Below, in pieces: positions 24,159 to 38,200 of a DNA stretch of 64,000 nt (position 1 is the first letter of the stretch; each line of letters opens with the position of its first letter). A program made the translations under genes and the position numbers. The notes under the pieces are model-generated. The model did not search any database. It was not told where the DNA came from and was given only the letters and a program-made list of their open reading frames with translations. Origin of the DNA: Pyronema omphalodes (lineage: Eukaryota; Ascomycota; Pezizomycetes; Pezizales; Pyronemataceae); assembly GCA_024516155.1 (NCBI GenBank), contig JAJJXM010000044.1:186001-250000 (forward strand). The letters are read 5' to 3'.

Positions 24159-26319
24159 ATTTATTTATTCATTTATTTCGTCTTGGAAAAAAAAAGATGG
24201 ATATATCTGATACTGTATATGATACCCCCGATATAATCTGTATATAACAGCTGATAACCGACATCGATAATACAGTATCGATAAGGATAAGGATAAGGAT
24301 AAACCAACCCAAACAACCGGTGTGGTGTGGTAGGTACTATAAGTCTACATATAACCACAGCCTATAGAAGTGCATATAGTGACATATAGCTGCGGAGTGC
24401 GGAGGGTGTACATAATATGATGGTAGGGTGAGTTTAGTTGGAGTAATACAGACAAAAAATACATGGGTATTTGTACGGCATGGCATAACATATTCTTTCT
24501 TTCCTTTTGATATGTGTGTGTGTTTTTCTTTCTTAATTTTCTTAATGCACTATGGTGATATGCACTATATGCACTATATGCGCTAACACTATGTATACAT
24601 ATCCTGGACTCCGTGGAAAGGAATGTGATACGGTTACTGGTATCACTGTTGATATACTGTTCATGTCATATCATGTGTACTACATACTACTGGATACATG
24701 CTACATGCTACATACTACTACTGGATACATGCTACATGCTACATGCTACATACACGGTGACAGAATACATGGATGGATGGATGGATGGATGGATCATAAG
24801 AACAACATTATTGGTTGTAACTCGTCGGCTGTCAAACGGCCGTGATGACGATGGGATGACGGGACCCTGGAGTTAGAAAGAAAATGTGTTGTACAGAATA
24901 TGTAACATACGCCTTCCCAACTTTTGGATATTAGGGAAAATCTTGTTGCGCGGATGACTTTAGTATTCCGGAGGCTCTGCAGATCTGGCTCGTGATACTA
25001 TGAATACTATGATTACTATGAATATCCTACAGCTCCATACAAATGACAAACAATAAGCAAAGAAGCAAATAAGTAAGCAAGCAAAAAAAAAAAAACGCCT
25101 TCAAGATAGTAATACGAGTACCAAGAAACCCTAGAAACGTTTTTTGCATGTTGTAGAAAATGGCTGGGTATGCGAGGCTGTATTGCGAATTTTATAGGTT
25201 ATCGATAGTTGATACATTGCACGCCGGTTTATGTATTGTGGTTTTATTCTACTGGAGCGGGATTTTCTGGCTTTTTGCTTTGGATTTGGGGTCTTTGGAT
25301 TGCCTTTGATTGGGCTTTAAATTCAGGGTCTATATGGTAACATAACCAGCCAGACAAGAGCATCAATCAATGGGTCCCGAATATGGATTGAAAATGATTC
25401 AACCCTCTTTGAATTAGGCTCATTATCTCCGCAGCTTCGTTTCATGCCACCGTGTATATCAATGATTATGAAGGATAATGGTAACAATAACGGAGATGAT
25501 GGAAAGAGTCGAGTTATGTACCTAACATACCCAATCAATATACCTAAAGTATATCCAGACATATGTATCATATGTACAACAGAGGCGTTGCATACATACG
25601 TTACATTATGTTCGGGATCAGACCCTTTTTTTTCATTCCTTCTTTCTTTCTTTCCTTTTTTCCTATTCCTTCAGACCCTTAACAATTTTGCTGTACAGTC
25701 TGTATGTACTTTCCATACGTAGGTAGTCACTGTAACTATATGTAACTGTATCCGCCTACCTACCGCCGGTCATAGTGATTGGTATCCCGGATTTTTGCTT
25801 CTGCTGGCTGGTAGGTGCTATGACTATGTCGGTAGTGTCGGTAGGTAAATGTTGGGGCTGCTTTTACCTACTGCAGTCTTTGCAATGCAGTCCTTACAGT
25901 CCTTCCTTCCTTGCTGCAGCCGCCTCATGGCTACACCTAATGTTATGTTACTGTTACGTACATATGTTTTTATGTAAGAGTCACTAGTATACTCGTACAC
26001 AATACTTTACACCACGACTTGAATGAAGTTCACCGTGTCTTTCTACTACTCACCGCTTTATGATTCTATGTGCACATACGTACATACATAGTTCTACATA
26101 TGTCTACATATGTCTCTAAAAGGGCCTAAGGATTTCTAAAATTGATCCCCCCCTCCCCCCCCTAGCGGTAGGGTCCGCATCTTGCATTAACTGCCTGGCC
26201 GGCTGGCTGGATGTTGTCACGTTCCTCCTCGTGGGATTCTCAAATGCGATATTGGGTTACTGTGAACCTGAACCTGAACCCGAACCGATGGGATGGGATG
26301 GGATTTTTTTTTTCTGTTG

Positions 26320-26355
26320 GCACAGTACAGTACAGTACAGTACAGTACAGTACAG
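26320..26355. repeat. (CAGTA)n pentanucleotide repeat
   Basis: About seven pure copies of a CAGTA/GTACA pentamer lie just 5' of a G-rich and T-run stretch. No gene overlaps. Confidence 0.9.
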
Positions 26356-29258
26356 GAAAAGTGATAGGCAGAGGCAATCGCTCGGGCAATCAGTTGCTCG
26401 TAAAATTTCTTTCCCTCATTGAGATGCCGGGGGAGAGGGGGGGAATTTTTTTTTTTTTTTTTTTTTTGCTTTCTCTTTCTCTTTCTCTTTGGGGCTTTAT
26501 CGCTGTCGACAGTTTTCAGTTATACCTTGAGGTGGTAGAAGGTAGTTTTCTTCGACTCGGTCTCTATCTCTGTCTCTCTGTCTCTGTCTCTGTCTCGGTT
26601 TAGTTTGAGCTTCGTTTGAGCTTCCGAGCTTTTGGGTCTTAGAGCTTCCTTCCCCCTTTGTCGGATTGTTTTTTTTTTTTTTATCGATGATCAACAAAAA
26701 AGTACTCGTCGTCGTCGTCGTCGATACAACTATCAGCACCCCGCCACCCCGCTTTATCCTCGACAAACGGTCATCACTCTACTGCTGCTGCTGCTGCTGG
26801 ACTTGAACATAACCGGAACGGATAGTCAAGTGAACAACGGGAAGATAGGTCTTACTCACCTTCGGTCCTATCGAATTGTCCATAAATCGGACGTTGAAGA
26901 TTGTTATCTACGATATCTACGATACGTCCGAGTTAGAAGAAGAAGGAGAAGAAGCAAGCGACGAAGACTACGACGACGACATTATCACCATCACTATCAT
27001 CATCATCGTCATCATCATCCTCATCACCATCATCATCATAGTCCTCATCATCACCATCTGCAGCGGTGTCCTTAAGCACTCTACCATATACTTGCCTTAG
27101 GTACTACTCACGACACGCTACGCTACCTTACTAGAGACGATAGACTTTGCAGCCTAGGGTCGACCACGCGCGCGTTTCTAGATACAGATACACACACCAT
27201 CTCCCCATCCATCCATCACACGCAACACGCCGTCGCCGCCGCCGCCGCCGCCCCCGTGAAAATCTGAAAATCTGAAAATCCTTCACACCCCACACACAGC
27301 ACAGCACAGCACAACGCCCAAAGCCTTTCCCGCCACACAGAGCCGCCGCCGCCACGGAGCCGCCCTACGAAGCCCGCCCCGTTCAGCCACGAGGAAAAGA
27401 AAACGAATCTTTGACCGATACAGTACTGAAAAGTGCTGTATGTACAGTAGCTTACAGCCACCACAGCCACCACTTGGAAAGCGAGAACAGAAACAGAAAC
27501 AGAACAGAACAGGAAAAAAAGAGAGAAAGATCAGCACAGCAGCTCATCAGCTCATCAGCTCAGCAGCTATCAACAGCTCTCAACAGCTCAACAGCTCAAG
27601 CAAGCAAAGCAAGCAAAGCTCAACCAAAATTCCGCACACGACACATATATCTATCGTACGGGCTCGACACACTATTCATTCATAGCCGCCCCCTCCCCTC
27701 CACTCTCCCCCCACCCACCCCCCCCGCAAAAGAAACTAAGGTAGATATGGTTCCAAGCATCTGTCACCCCCGAGCCCTATCGCAGGGTTGCAGTTGAGCT
27801 TGCACCCGACGATGGGGCTGAGAAAGCTCCTTCCCCGGTTGATCTCAGCCGTTGTCCTGTCCACTCGGTGTTGCCCCCTCCCCCCCAGCCAGGTGTTGCC
27901 CGGCTCAGCTCAGCTCGCTTCCCGTCTCGTTACATATCCCGCATCCCCCATCTTCATTCCTATTCCTCCCGATGTGTTAAAGAGTGAAGAAGGTTTCCCT
28001 CCCCCCCCCTCCATCCCCCATTCCTCCAGATGTACATATCCAAGAGTGAAGGTTGCCCCCATCCAATCCTCTTTCCTGCCTTTCCCCGGATTCCCCTCTC
28101 TCACTCACTCCTTCCCCCACTCTCTCTCCCCCCCTCCCCCCTGCGAACCCATTCGTGCCACCACGGTAGTCCCGTCTCAGACTCGTGCTGTCCTTGACAA
28201 AGTGGTCACCTTGCATCCATTTGTTTGGGTGCATCCTGCGGTCGTGCACATCCATCCCATAATCTTCACGCTTGCAGAGTTGAAAGTACGTGCTAAGATG
28301 GTTTTGTGATTTTCAGGTGTCACATTTTTGCCACCGCATTCGAGAAGTGGCGTTATAGTGCGGCGTTAGTAGCGGTAAACGGGACGCGTCTGCTGCTGCT
28401 GCTACGACGGTAATCGAACTGGACTAAGAAGATTTTAACGAAGGTAAACTGATTTTTTTTTTTTTTTTTTTTTTTTCGATTTCTCTTCTTGACTTTTTGT
28501 GCATTTTAAGTTTTTTCCATAGCGTGTTTGAGGTTCTCGCGCTTCTTTTGCACTTTGAGTTGAGTTGTGTTTGTTTTTGATTTGCGTCTTTTTGCTTTGC
28601 GAGAGCTGATTTTTTTTGCTTTCTATTTTTTATTTTTTGATTCTTTTTGATTTTTGTTTTCGCCATTTCCATTTTTTCCCTAAAATGTGGATGCAACAAC
28701 CGGAAAAGGCTGTGCTGGCTGCTGTGGGCTTGTTGCTGCTTTGCGAAAAGCTGTGCCATTTCGTGCAATCTGCCATTTTGAGTGGTGTGTCTTGAAATGG
28801 TCTGTGATACTTTTCATCACAAAGCCACAGCTGTCTCCGGGGGGTTTAGTTGTTGCTCGGCCTGCTTCTCACTGCTTGCTTCTAACTCGCTTTCTCAAAT
28901 TATACCCCCCGTATGGGAGCAAAGAGAGGTCTGTCTCTGCTATTATCCAGATTTGTTACTCGAGTTTTCCCCCGTCGGGACAGATTCGTTCCTCGAGTTT
29001 CCCTCTCGAGTTTCCCCGGTCGACTCTCCCTTTGAGTTTACAGCCAGTCTGAGTCTGAGTTGGTGGTTTTTTTCTCTCCAGTTCATTCAAGAATTCGCTT
29101 TCTATTTGCGAAGGCTGTGAAGCCTACACCACTCCCACCCCCCGGTATTCTCATTTCCTTCATTCAAAGCCTACACAACTATCATCACCATTCTGCACCA
29201 CCACTACCACTACCAGCACAACCATCATCAATCAATCACAGCCTACACGCAACCCCCC

Positions 29259-29279
29259 ATGCCCTTCACCGTCATCTAA
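29259..29279 (+). promoter_or_regulatory. Upstream ORF in wc-1 leader (6 codons)
   Basis: ATG at 29259 encodes MPFTVI and stops at TAA 29277-29279, about 800 bases before the wc-1 start. It acts as a uORF only if transcription begins upstream of it. Confidence 0.35.
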
Positions 29280-29432
29280 ACCCTACACCACCCATACCGA
29301 AATCTCTCATACCCAGTCCCTCCCCGCCGCCCCCCCGCGTTCTCCATCCCGCATTCTCAAACTCCATCATTATTCATATCGCTTGTTATCCCCTCCCCGC
29401 CCCAAACCTAAACCCCGCCTCCCCAAACTTCC

Positions 29433-29444
29433 ATGCCACTTTAG
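29433..29444 (+). promoter_or_regulatory. Upstream ORF in wc-1 leader (3 codons)
   Basis: ATG CCA CTT TAG is the last ATG before the wc-1 start codon. The following 618 bases have none, so ribosomes would have ample room to reinitiate. Confidence 0.35.
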
Positions 29445-30062
29445 AAACTCTAGATCTACCTTCTCAGGCTTCTCCTCCCCAGATTCTGCACAATTCATCG
29501 AAATTCACCCAAAACCATCCACCCGCTACCCGCACCCCCCCTCCCTCCCCCAAAAAAAGATCCTCCCCCACATAGCCCATCTCCACCCCCCCCCCCCCCC
29601 CACCCCCCAGACCCAGCCAGACCCCCCTAGTCTACCCTAGCCCGTCACACGGAAGCTGCAAGGGGTATAACCTTCGCTCTGTGGGAAAGATACGATCTGC
29701 TCACGCAAGCCGATACTGATCCCATACCTGCCCTCCGCTACCCCCCATCGAACACAGACATCTTTGCTGTCTCCCGCATCCCATCGCATTCGCCTTCCAC
29801 CCTTACGTCATACTAATCTACCACACTTGAAAAAAAACACACCTTCTTTTGTCGGAGCTCCGAGGAATCTTCCGCTCACCGACCCAGATCCCAATCCCAA
29901 ATCAGACAGAATCCCAAGCTTACGGCGAACTTGCTGCACCCTGCGGGCGAACGCGCACCCCTCCCTCCCTCCCTCCCACCACCACCACACCTCCTACCCT
30001 ACCCCTCCCCGCATCCTGCGCAAGAGGATCTCGACATTGGCGCTGGATCGTAAATCGCGGCC

Positions 30063-33000
30063 ATGGATATCGACGGCGACGAACTCGGCGGATATCTTGG
30101 ATCGAGCAGCTACTCAGATTTAGCTGCGGCACATGCGGCAGCTGCCGACGGGGGGGTAGGGAATTCGATGAACGGCATGCAGGTAAATCAGAATGGTGGC
30201 GGCGGATATGGCCAGTCGACAGTCGAGACAAGTGGTGCGGATATGGACACTATGGTGAACGAGAGGCGTCGGTCACTAGCCAATGATGGCTTTGGCTTAA
30301 ACTTCTTGTCCATGGGAGGACCTGACGACAATGATTCCTTCGACGTCTTTGCCACAGGTCGTATGAATCGCGGCGCGCAACCTCTAGGCGCCAGTCCGAC
30401 TACTATCGACGAGGTTTGTGAATCATCGGTTGCCTTTCAATACTCGGTTCCAGAGATGAATCCGGCTATGACGATGTTTGCCCAAGCGACCCGGGCCGGC
30501 AGTATGACACCAAGAGCTCCGCTTGCCAGTCCCATGCCCATCGGTATGATGGACTCGGTTCCAACAAGTCCTGCTATGGGTTTGCATCGGGCTCAGCAGC
30601 CGAGATCGTTGTCGACATCCGCCGTTTCGTCAGATATGATGCAAGGCCTCACACAATCCTCTATCGATCAGTCGATCGCCAACCATTCAACTCTTCCTGG
30701 TATGTACAGCTGCTCACGGGGCCCGTTTACCTACGGCAATGTCACTTACGGCTATCCAGACATGGTAACAGGAAGTGAGCAGTCTCTAACTACTACTATT
30801 GAAAAGCCTAGTCGACCTGCACCTTCTATGTTTGCCGAAAATGTCTACTCCTCTAGTGGATTTGATATGCTTGATATCTTGGTTAATATTACTCCGTATT
30901 GATGATTGATATCGAATCGGGCTAATTTATATTGACCCATAGAACCGTGTCGCAAATCGTCCAGACCCACAAATCAACCTGGGTGCCGTGGATATGTCAT
31001 GTGCGTTCGTTGTCACAGATGGCCGCAAGTTCGATAATCCTATCGTATATTGTAGCGCCACATTCGAACGCTTGACTGGATATACAAAGCACGAGGTATT
31101 GGGAAGAAACTGTCGGTTCCTCCAGGCTCCTGACGGAAACATCAAATCCGGAGATAGACGGAAATATGTCGATGAAGATACCGTGTATTATCTCAAGCGA
31201 CGGATAGCAGAGCGGACAGAGGCACAGACGTCTTTAATCAACTATCGGAAGGGAGGACAGTCGTTTACTAACCTGCTTACAATGATTCCTATTCCTGTTG
31301 GTGATGGAAGCGGCCAGTTTTACTTTGTTGGATTCCAGGTTGATCTTGTTGACCAGCCAAGTGCTATGATGAACAAGAACCGAGGTATAAAGTCTAATCT
31401 TAATTATATGATTTGTAGTGATTTACTGGGCTAACGCCTTAGGTTCAGATGGCACGTTTGCGGTGAATTATCAATACTCACAGTTACCAACATATATCCC
31501 AGCGATGATAATGGATCAAAGACCAAAGATACCTATAGGACGAGACGATGTTTCCAATGTCTTAACTGCTTTTGGAAGCAGCGATTTCGAGCATCACTCC
31601 AAGAGAGTACTGGACAAGGTTCTTTTGGAGAATACAGATGACGTCGTTCATGTTCTTTCTTTGAAGGGATTATTCCTCTACTGCTCGCCAAGCATACGAA
31701 AAGTACTGGAATACGAACCTCATGAGCTCGTTGGAACAAGTTTATCGGGAGTCTGTCACCCTAGTGACATTGTTCCGGTTACAAGAGATCTCAAGGATAC
31801 CTCGACGAGTTCCAGTGTCAGTGTTTTATTTCGAATACGGCGAAAATTCAGTGGATATACATGGTTCGAGAGCCACGGAAGTCTTCACACGGAGCAAGGA
31901 AAAGGGAGGAAATGTATTATTCTTGTTGGACGTGAGCGGCCGGTGTATGTGCTGCCAACGAGGCAAGTGGCATTGAGTGGTGGAATCGGCGATAACGAAC
32001 TGTGGACGAAGCTTTCAACCAGCGGAATGTTCTTGCATGTCTCGTCAAATTCCAAGGCACTGTTGGATAGAGAGTCAGAGGAATTGGTGGGAACAAGTAT
32101 TCAGGCTTTAATGCGGCCGGACTCGAAGAACGAGCTGGGTAAGGCGCTACAAGCTGTTCGTAACGGAGAAGGACAGACCGTAAGGCACGAAATTCAGAAC
32201 AAACGGGGACAGTTCCTCCAGGCCTCAACGACCTTGTACCCAGGTGATGGAGATGGAAGCGAGTTTAAACGCCCAACTTTCCTAATCGCTCAAACAAAAC
32301 TTCTGAAGCACACTCGGGTACAAGGATCAGCAGCAAGTCCTCAACACAAGAGCAATGCTTTTGATACTACCCCCAGCTCACATGGTTCGACCCCAAGCAG
32401 TGGATGGAGTTCAACCGAATCATCAAGCGCTGACGACAGATCCAAAGGAACAGAGTTAGAAACCCCTCCCGCACCCGAGAGCCAAGGCGAAGACAACCTT
32501 TTCGAGGAACTTAAGACGACCCGATCAACCAGTTGGCAGTTCGAATTGCGGTTAATGCAAAAGAATAACAAAAAACTCGCCGAGGAATACCAAGCACTAT
32601 TGGCATCAAAAAAGAAACGAAAGAGAAGAAAAGGTGCCGACCAGCTCGAGCGTGACTGTGCAAATTGCCACACTCGAACGACTCCCGAATGGCGACGAGG
32701 CCCATCTGGCAAACGTGACCTATGCAACAGTTGTGGCCTTCGATATGCTAAGCTTGTGGGCTCCCTTCTTGAACCCCTATTGTATGGTTCACAAAAACAT
32801 TGCTAACAAATTCAGCAAAAGGTGAGCCGTAGTGCTTCTCGAACCGCTCCTTCGACTTCGGATAAGGCAGGCGGTTCAAGTCCGCAACCCGGTCCTTCGA
32901 ATACGCAATCCATGAACGCCATCTCAAACGGTGCTACTGTCACATCACCAATTATGAACAGTCCGAATACCCAGAGTCCAAACATGCATTCACCGACGAT

Positions 33001-33286
33001 GCAGAATCGGGAATCATCCACCCCGACAAATGGACAACCGAGCCCTCAGATGAATATGCGACAAGCGCCATTAGACATGCAACAAATGCGTCATATACAG
33101 CATAACGAGCAAATGTCGAAGAACATGGCAGCGGTTTCAACAAGGATGCTTGACGAAAGGATGAATGAGGAGCAATCGGAAATGCGAAGAGCAAGTATGG
33201 GGAGTATGGGGATGATACAGCAGCAGATGCAGAATCAATCATCGATACAGCAGCAGGCCGGTTCGTTAGGATATGGACAGAAATAA
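30063..33286 (+). CDS. wc-1: White collar-1 blue-light photoreceptor and GATA transcription factor
   Basis: Four exons, 30063-30881, 30943-31384, 31443-32755 and 32816-33286, give about 1014 residues; introns are 58-61 bp. A LOV domain (about residues 275-405) carries GRNCRFLQ, whose Cys (about residue 330) forms the flavin adduct in this family, and SLINYRKGGQSFTNLLTMI. Two more PAS domains follow (about 489-600 and 605-720), then a basic stretch KKKRKRRKG and a GATA finger, C-X2-C-X18-C-X2-C at about residues 825-849 (CANCHTRTTPEWRRG). The C-terminus is Gln/Met/Ser-rich. White collar-1 pairs with white collar-2 in the nucleus to activate light-induced genes and, in Neurospora, the clock. 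The start sits in an ideal context (GCCATGG). I see no long polyglutamine tract like that of Neurospora WC-1. A further small intron around 30700-30770 cannot be excluded. Confidence 0.96.
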
Positions 33287-35110
33287 CAGATGGGTCCAGG
33301 ACGAGATGAAAGGGGGAAAATTCCAAATTAAGATGTCATTCAGTTAAATGCATCTGATTTACTTTCTTTTGGGAAGATGCAGCGCATCAAATTTGGTAAC
33401 AAAAGTCTAATAATGTTGATGAATGTCACGGTGGTTGGATGGTTGAGTCTTTCTGGGGTTTCTGGATTTCTTTTGAGGAGCTTTTTTTATTGTTTTCGGG
33501 ATGCATTTTTCTGTTTTTGGATTGTGAATTGGGAAACTTGGAATTGGGAATTAGGTCAAAGTTGGGTTAAAGAGTTGGATGTTGGATATTGTTTTTTTGA
33601 TATTGGCTTTTACGGGTGCATGCAACAAATTTTTGGTTCTTGTTTTTTTTAGTGAGGGCACTTGTTTATTTGTTTTACTTGTGGTTGCTTTTTTTCAAAG
33701 GGGCGTGTATGGGAGATTTTGCTTTTTTTTTTTTTTTTTTTTTTTTTTGCCAAACAGGATACGATACCAGATTACCAGATACCAATTATTCTATTTTATT
33801 CTACTTGTTCTCCTTTTTTTTTTTTTCCTCCGAGCCAGGATACGATACCAGATACCTTTTATCCTACTCTTTTTTTTTCTTCTTACCTTACCTTTTTTCT
33901 TCTTCTTACCTTAACCCTTTTTTTACTTCTTTACTTCTTTATTTTACCTTACTTTACCTTACTTTACCTCTTTTTTTTTACTTCTTTTACCACTTCTTTT
34001 TAACCTCTTTTCTTTTTTTGATACGATACGATATCGATAGGGGTTTGGATGGATTATTGGATTTTATTTTATTGGATTATATTGATCTTTTATCTTTTAT
34101 TCTTTAACTACTATCACTGCTACGGTGCTACCACTGCTACCACTGCTACCACTGCTACCACTGCTACCAACGACCGCGTTGTTCCACGTATTACGTATCA
34201 CGTCGTATCATGTCGTATCACTCGCAGTTTATCTGTGAAGAGGTTTTTTGGAAAAGAAAATCTAGACGAATGAACGAATGAATGAACGAACGAGCGTGCG
34301 AGCGAACGGGCGGATAAAGGAAAACCGACTAGATACCTGAATCAAATCAGCGTACAGTAATTCGTATCGATGGGATTCGTTGTTGGTTTTCCGATGTTAC
34401 TGGTTGGATGATTTCTGCCGTTTTGGATATGTAATATCGATTGGATGGATGGATGGATGGTTGACTGGATGGTTGACTGGTTGGTTGGATGGCTGGTTGA
34501 CTGGATGGTTGACTGGATGGATGTAGCATGGCTTGAGGAAGGAATTTTGAACCCGGGGGAATGGGAGGGAGTTTGAGTCTTTGGGGAATGTTAGGGAGTT
34601 TTTTGTTTTTTGTTTTGGAGTTGTGGATATGGCTATGGAAAGGGAAAGGGAAAGGAATTGTGGTTACGGGGGGTTTTGATTGGGGAGTTTTGATTGGGGA
34701 GTTTTGATTGGGGAGTTTTTAGGGGGGTTTTGATAGGGAAGTTATGGCTATGGTTATGAATATGGAAAGGAGTTGTTGCTGTTGCTGTTGCTAATGATGT
34801 TTGGAGTTATGGATATTGATGTGGATATTGCTGTTGCTGTTGCTATTGATGTGGCTATTAATGTTGCTATTGATGTGGCTATCGATGTTGCTGTTGCTGT
34901 TGCTATGGTGAAATTGATACTATGTAATACTTAGTTTGTTTTCTGCACATGGGCGTTATGGGTTATGGGTTTTGGGACTTTGGGGGGAGGGGCTTGATGA
35001 TGATAGTGTAGGAGTTTGCTGGGACTTTATGGTACTTTATGAGTCTTTATGAGTCTTTTTTTTTTACGTTTCAAGAAACATTGATTCCAAGAAACAAAGC
35101 AAGTGATAGT
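33287..35110. other. wc-1 3' flank with T-rich and simple repeats
   Basis: No gene is seen. It includes a run of 26 T at 33723-33748 and T/C-rich DNA with repeated GGATACGATACCAGATACC-like motifs. Also present are a CTACCACTG repeat near 34110-34170, GGAT/GGTT repeats near 34441-34525, GGGGAGTTTTGATT repeats near 34676-34720, and GTTGCT-type repeats near 34770-34910. Confidence 0.7.
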
Positions 35111-35198
35111 GATATGATATGATACGATACGATATGATACGATACGATACGATACGATACGATACGATACGATACGATACGATACGATACGATATGAT
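35111..35198. repeat. (GATAC)n pentanucleotide array
   Basis: About 17 units of GATAC or GATAT over 88 bp, ending directly beside one copy of a dispersed repeat (35205-35277). Confidence 0.95.
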
Positions 35199-35204
35199 AA
35201 CCAG

Positions 35205-35277
35205 ACCTCCCAACCGTTTACCCAGTTTACCGGATTAAACCGCAACCACGCCTCCAGGTAAAACGTAACTGACAATT
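35205..35277. repeat. Dispersed repeat, copy 1
   Basis: It begins ACCTCCCAACCGTTTACCCA and ends AACTGACAATT. It matches copy 2 at 39209-39273 over its length apart from scattered substitutions and an insertion of about 8 bases. The inner GTTTACC and GGTAAA segments form a weak inverted repeat. Confidence 0.7.
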
Positions 35278-38200
35278 AATTTCATGTATATTATGAATGC
35301 TATATACATCTCTATCTCTGCTGACATGGTTATTTTAAATTGACGCTCTGTCTATGTAATCATACAGGAACTATTCATCGCAGGGCGTAAGGAATTGATA
35401 TTCAGTAACACTACTTATCCGTAATACTAGATAAGGGGAATTGAAATTTGTTTTTGAGATTGATCTTCACTTTCAACAAGAAGCCAACAAATGTACACGG
35501 GATGATCAAAACAAATCCCCAATTACAGTATCACACTATAAGATAGTACCAAGTGACCAAGTCCCGGCAGATGAACTGTAATGATACTATATTTTCCCGA
35601 TAACAGAGAAGGAGGAGAATAACGAGCTATCATCTAGTATATCATTTGAAATCTTGATATTTGCAAATTGCTATGGCCCGAAGCTTCTTTCGTTTGTTTT
35701 TCTAACCTGAATTGAAACTTCTCGTCTCTTTCTATTGCTCATTCTCCAACACCACCCACGGCTCGCATATTTACACGATCTATCACTTACTTCACCAGTT
35801 CTAGCAATGCGTCAACGGGGTAAGTGAGTCGTACACTGTGCTTTGAAATTCAAACTTCCCTTCTTCATACATGGATAAATTAGATTCGGATAAAACATTC
35901 TTGCTGCAATTCTGATTACATTTGATTGAGTTTGATTTTAACCATACACTGTTCGAGGTCTTTAGGTACCTATGCGGGACAAAAGAAACCCCGAATCTTA
36001 TCGTCGTAGCCGAAGCCACAGCCACCTAGCAAGCCTCCCTCGCCCCCCTTCATGACTATATTTCATACAATACGTATTATGTACATCTTCCAAGCAATGC
36101 TGTGGATTCAATGGATAGCATCGGTGCCGTTCCAGCTGCTCCGGGCTCCGGTGTAAGATGTACCCTCTCAGAAGCATAATAGACAAGCGCGAGGATATAA
36201 ATTTTCTGATCAAGTGCCTGACACCGTTTTTCTAGAGATTTCAGCCCCAAATGTGAACAGCCATTCGTAGATCATTGATTGTTTCGAGCTGATAAGCAGC
36301 CGCCGCAGGTTACTAAAGCACAGATCTATGTCAGATTATTGTGAACAGTAGATAAAAAATTATGGGGTTTACCTTAGACATCGCATCAAGCTTATACTTT
36401 ATTTATTTATTTATTTCCTCATACTCGCATCTAACCGTAAGGTTATTGCGGAGGCTGCTTTTTATATACATTTGGGTCACCGGCTGTTACCCCGGATCGC
36501 CGCTGGGATACCCCAGAGTGTGCTTCGGGTGTAGGGTCGCAGTTCCCCTGGTCTAAATACAGTCTTTTAATCCATTTCGCGTCATCGGATCCAGAGCCCT
36601 GTTTGCTCAGAGACCACCTCGCCGGGTGTTCCCCTCTTTCATCCTCCCTTCCCCATCAAACTCATTCAATTCTTCATAGATAGACGGAAAAACGCCGTTA
36701 CAAATATCCGTGCATTAAAAGATGCGACACAGCGGCAAACAATCTTGCTGCAGAACCACTGCAAAATCGCAAGCAAGCTTTTGCAGACGAAAATTGCTGA
36801 TTCATCGCTTGAAACCGAAGTTCTTTCAGAGGGGTAGATGACCTAATCCACCCGGATTGGGCAAGCGTTGACAAAACTGAACTCACGGAAGTCCGCTTGG
36901 AGTTCAGGGCCTGTCTTATTGCCAACGGCAATGTTTCACCTCGGCGCACGACCGAGAGCTGTAACCAATTCCAGTTATTGATATGTCGTTTCCGAATTGA
37001 ACGTTGAGCTGAGAACGATCGCCGAGGAAGAGGACGTTATGTAAATACAATTTGATAAAATCAAAGAATATCCCCGACTGGGAATAAGGAGAGAGATTTA
37101 AAGATGAGCCGGGACATAGGAGATATTGTGATAATCAAATTCCGGTTCGGAGTAAGTATCTGTAAAAAGTAGGAACGGACCGTGCATTGGCTTGAAGAAA
37201 CCATAACCCGATGCCGTGTATGTAAGTGGGATTTACACGGATTCCGTCTGTTGATGCAGTTGCCTGAGGGATAAGAATTAATCATCGGTATGAATCGTAG
37301 ATATTCATTGTCGGTAGCAATCTGTTAGTGCTGTTGTTGCATTTTATTTTGTTTCCGCTTCAATGCTCAAGCACCCGGGCAATACACAGCCACATCTAAA
37401 ACCAATTATACATCTAAAGAAATCAGTCAGTAACTCATCGGCTACCCGCAAGCTGGAGCGGCTTACCAAAACAGTACGCCGAATGCCCATCTATGATAAC
37501 TTTCCAACGCCCTCCAAGCATCCGCCCAGGCAGAAGCCAAGTAAATAACTGCTTTTCCATTACACTTTGTTCCATATTCGGTGAGTGTTGGAAGAGCTTA
37601 CCACGATGCTCCTGTGCACAGATTCATCGACCAGCGCCCATCCTCCAAATCCACCCGGGCCACTACACCCTCAAAACCCAATCCTCCGAACCCACCCAGG
37701 CCACCACGCCTCCACCGAAACCACCACGCCCTCCAACATGCCATTCATAATCCCGCCTACCGAACTCTCCAAGCCGGAGGTGATTTCAAGAGGCAGATGC
37801 ATTGCTACTGCGCTGAGCCGTCGATGAAATGATCGCACGAATAAACAGCAGACAAAATCCAGAACCAGCACTGGATTAAACTCCGAGTCAGTCAGTCCCA
37901 TTACATTTGTAAGTCATGATAGTGATCACACATACCGTGCAGATGCCCTATCTTCGCTTATCCATCCACCTCCAAGTAACAGCAGCGCGAAGCCCTGGGC
38001 CCCTGCGAGACGAGGGGAAGACCTATGTCCTGAGCGAGCCCTAGGAGCCCTGGACAGAGCCCTGCCCCGACTACATATCCCTGGTAGCCCCCAATTGGTA
38101 CCTGTTGTCGACAGCAAAGTTCTACCGCGTTCTATCAGTATATTCCCGTCTGCCATCCAAGTTACAGATAACAAAGTGAGAACTGCATACCTTCAAAAGA

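Larger units (their letters stand above)
27651..30062 (+). promoter_or_regulatory. wc-1 upstream region and probable long 5' leader
   Basis: The + strand becomes strongly pyrimidine-rich, and from about 29125 to 29640 it is almost free of G. The last 618 bases before the wc-1 start contain no ATG at all, which is what a long scanned 5' UTR would look like. A run of 24 T lies at 28453-28476 and one of 14 C near 29587-29600. Two tiny upstream ORFs are listed separately. The transcription start cannot be fixed from sequence. Confidence 0.5.

Noticed and set aside
26632..27100. Arg/His-rich and Asp/Ile-rich frames
   Set aside because: They read through trinucleotide runs (CGT, CTG, AAG, ATC) in shifted frames; no conserved segment.
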